Shown here piece by piece: positions 55,006-55,366 of a stretch of DNA of 55,366 nucleotides. Source of the DNA: Rozella allomycis CSF55 (taxonomy: Eukaryota; Rozellomycota); assembly GCA_000442015.1 (NCBI GenBank), contig KE560765.1, forward strand, positions 1 through 55,366, given 5' to 3'. Under the pieces are notes generated by a model. It worked only from the letters and a program-made list of their open reading frames with translations. It was not told the origin of the DNA and ran no database searches. Made by a program: the position numbers and the translations under genes. How positions within the stretch are numbered: position 1 is the first letter of the stretch; each line of letters begins with the position of its first letter.

Positions 55006-55366
55006 TTAATCTCTTTTGTTGGGAGTAGAGTGAAAGGCTTGGTTTATGATCATGGAAGATAAATCCAATAGAGGCCCTTGTAAATTTAGTGAATAAATAA
55101 CGTAAGCAGAAGAAGAGATGAAGATGAATAATAAAAGATAGATTGGAGAAGAAAGAATAGACATGAATTCATTCCAACCAAGAATGATTAAGAGAACGAT
55201 GATGTAAGTTGGGATTGATTGAGTAGTTGAAACAACTGATCGTTTAGCTTCAATGAATAAAGCGTCTGCATCTTGAAGAAATAAAGATTTGATGTGATTT
55301 AGTTTAGAGTCGCTTAATAGTTTAATTTCATTTGTGTTGAATTCATCAGATAAACTTTTCTTTAAT
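55006..55366 (-). CDS. SEY1: SEY1/RHD3 dynamin-like ER fusion GTPase, C-terminal part
   Basis: Runs off the right edge. The visible C-terminus has 'LFIEAKRSVVSTTQSIPTYI', a hairpin of two membrane helices ('LLIILGWNEFMSILSSPIYL' and 'LFIFISSSAYVIYSLNLQGP') and a short amphipathic tail. This is the signature end of Sey1/RHD3 proteins ('EAKRS', 'LGWNEF', 'LNL.GP'). The family mediates homotypic ER fusion. The GTPase domain lies outside the window. Confidence 0.85.
   Translation of the reverse strand, partial: LKKSLSDEFNTNEIKLLSDSKLNHIKSLFLQDADALFIEAKRSVVSTTQSIPTYIIVLLIILGWNEFMSILSSPIYLLLFIFISSSAYVIYSLNLQGPLLDLSSMIINQAFHSTPNKRD

Overview
The window is a gene-dense, AT-rich stretch of eukaryotic nuclear DNA with no prokaryotic operon structure. 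Spliceosomal introns are tiny, mostly 26-30 nt with GT...AG ends. The gene set is opisthokont/fungal-like: V-ATPase A, Las1, Tti1, Snf1/AMPK alpha, Sey1/RHD3 and class I phosphomannose isomerase. It also has genes typical of flagellated or animal-like lineages: a TMEM249-type CatSper accessory protein, a CLPB/SKD3-type ankyrin-AAA+ disaggregase, UCH37 and TMEM184. This points to a zoosporic, early-diverging fungal-lineage organism, with Rozella/Cryptomycota-like parasites the best guess. That placement is inference; no database was searched. Eighteen sites of N (17 single bases, one run of 81) mark assembly joins, and many single Ns sit between two near-identical copies of the same 14-36 bases.

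Layout. 1-6.4 kb: an ankyrin protein, a gamma-tubulin complex protein and an intronless AAA-ATPase/PD-(D/E)XK-type gene lying between two imperfect ~56 bp direct repeats. 6.4-16.5 kb: mevalonate kinase, UDP-glucose 6-dehydrogenase, CHMP1 (ESCRT-III), TMEM184, a short-chain dehydrogenase, an unknown protein, LAS1, tRNA-Ser, a TMEM249-like protein and tRNA-Gln. 16.5-28.6 kb: TTI1, a TMEM41/VTT protein, a large BEACH-family-like protein that stops before any BEACH domain, phosphomannose isomerase, prefoldin 2 and a RING-CH membrane protein. 28.6-35.2 kb: the CLPB homologue, a secreted AIG1-like GTPase, a ~98-99% identical partial copy of the CLPB ankyrin region, and a novel secreted protein. 35.3-44.6 kb: citrate synthase, ribosomal protein eL8, V-ATPase A, UCH37, a FAF2/UBXD8 homologue and a REXO-type exonuclease. 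45-48.2 kb: a seven-helix receptor-like protein, a small ankyrin protein and a secreted Q/H/N-rich protein with a 171 bp tandem repeat. 48.5-55.4 kb: two paralogous seven-helix proteins around SNF1 and uroporphyrinogen-III synthase, an ArsB-like transporter and the C-terminal end of SEY1.

Genes are packed with 18-200 bp between them, and convergent pairs end tens of bases apart. Most are housekeeping genes that do not form one pathway. The accessory interest lies in three loci: the flanked AAA/nuclease-like gene (4.3-6.4 kb), the secreted GTPase with the duplicated CLPB piece and neighbouring secreted protein (29.9-35.2 kb), and the repeat-bearing secreted protein beside three multi-pass membrane proteins (45-53 kb).
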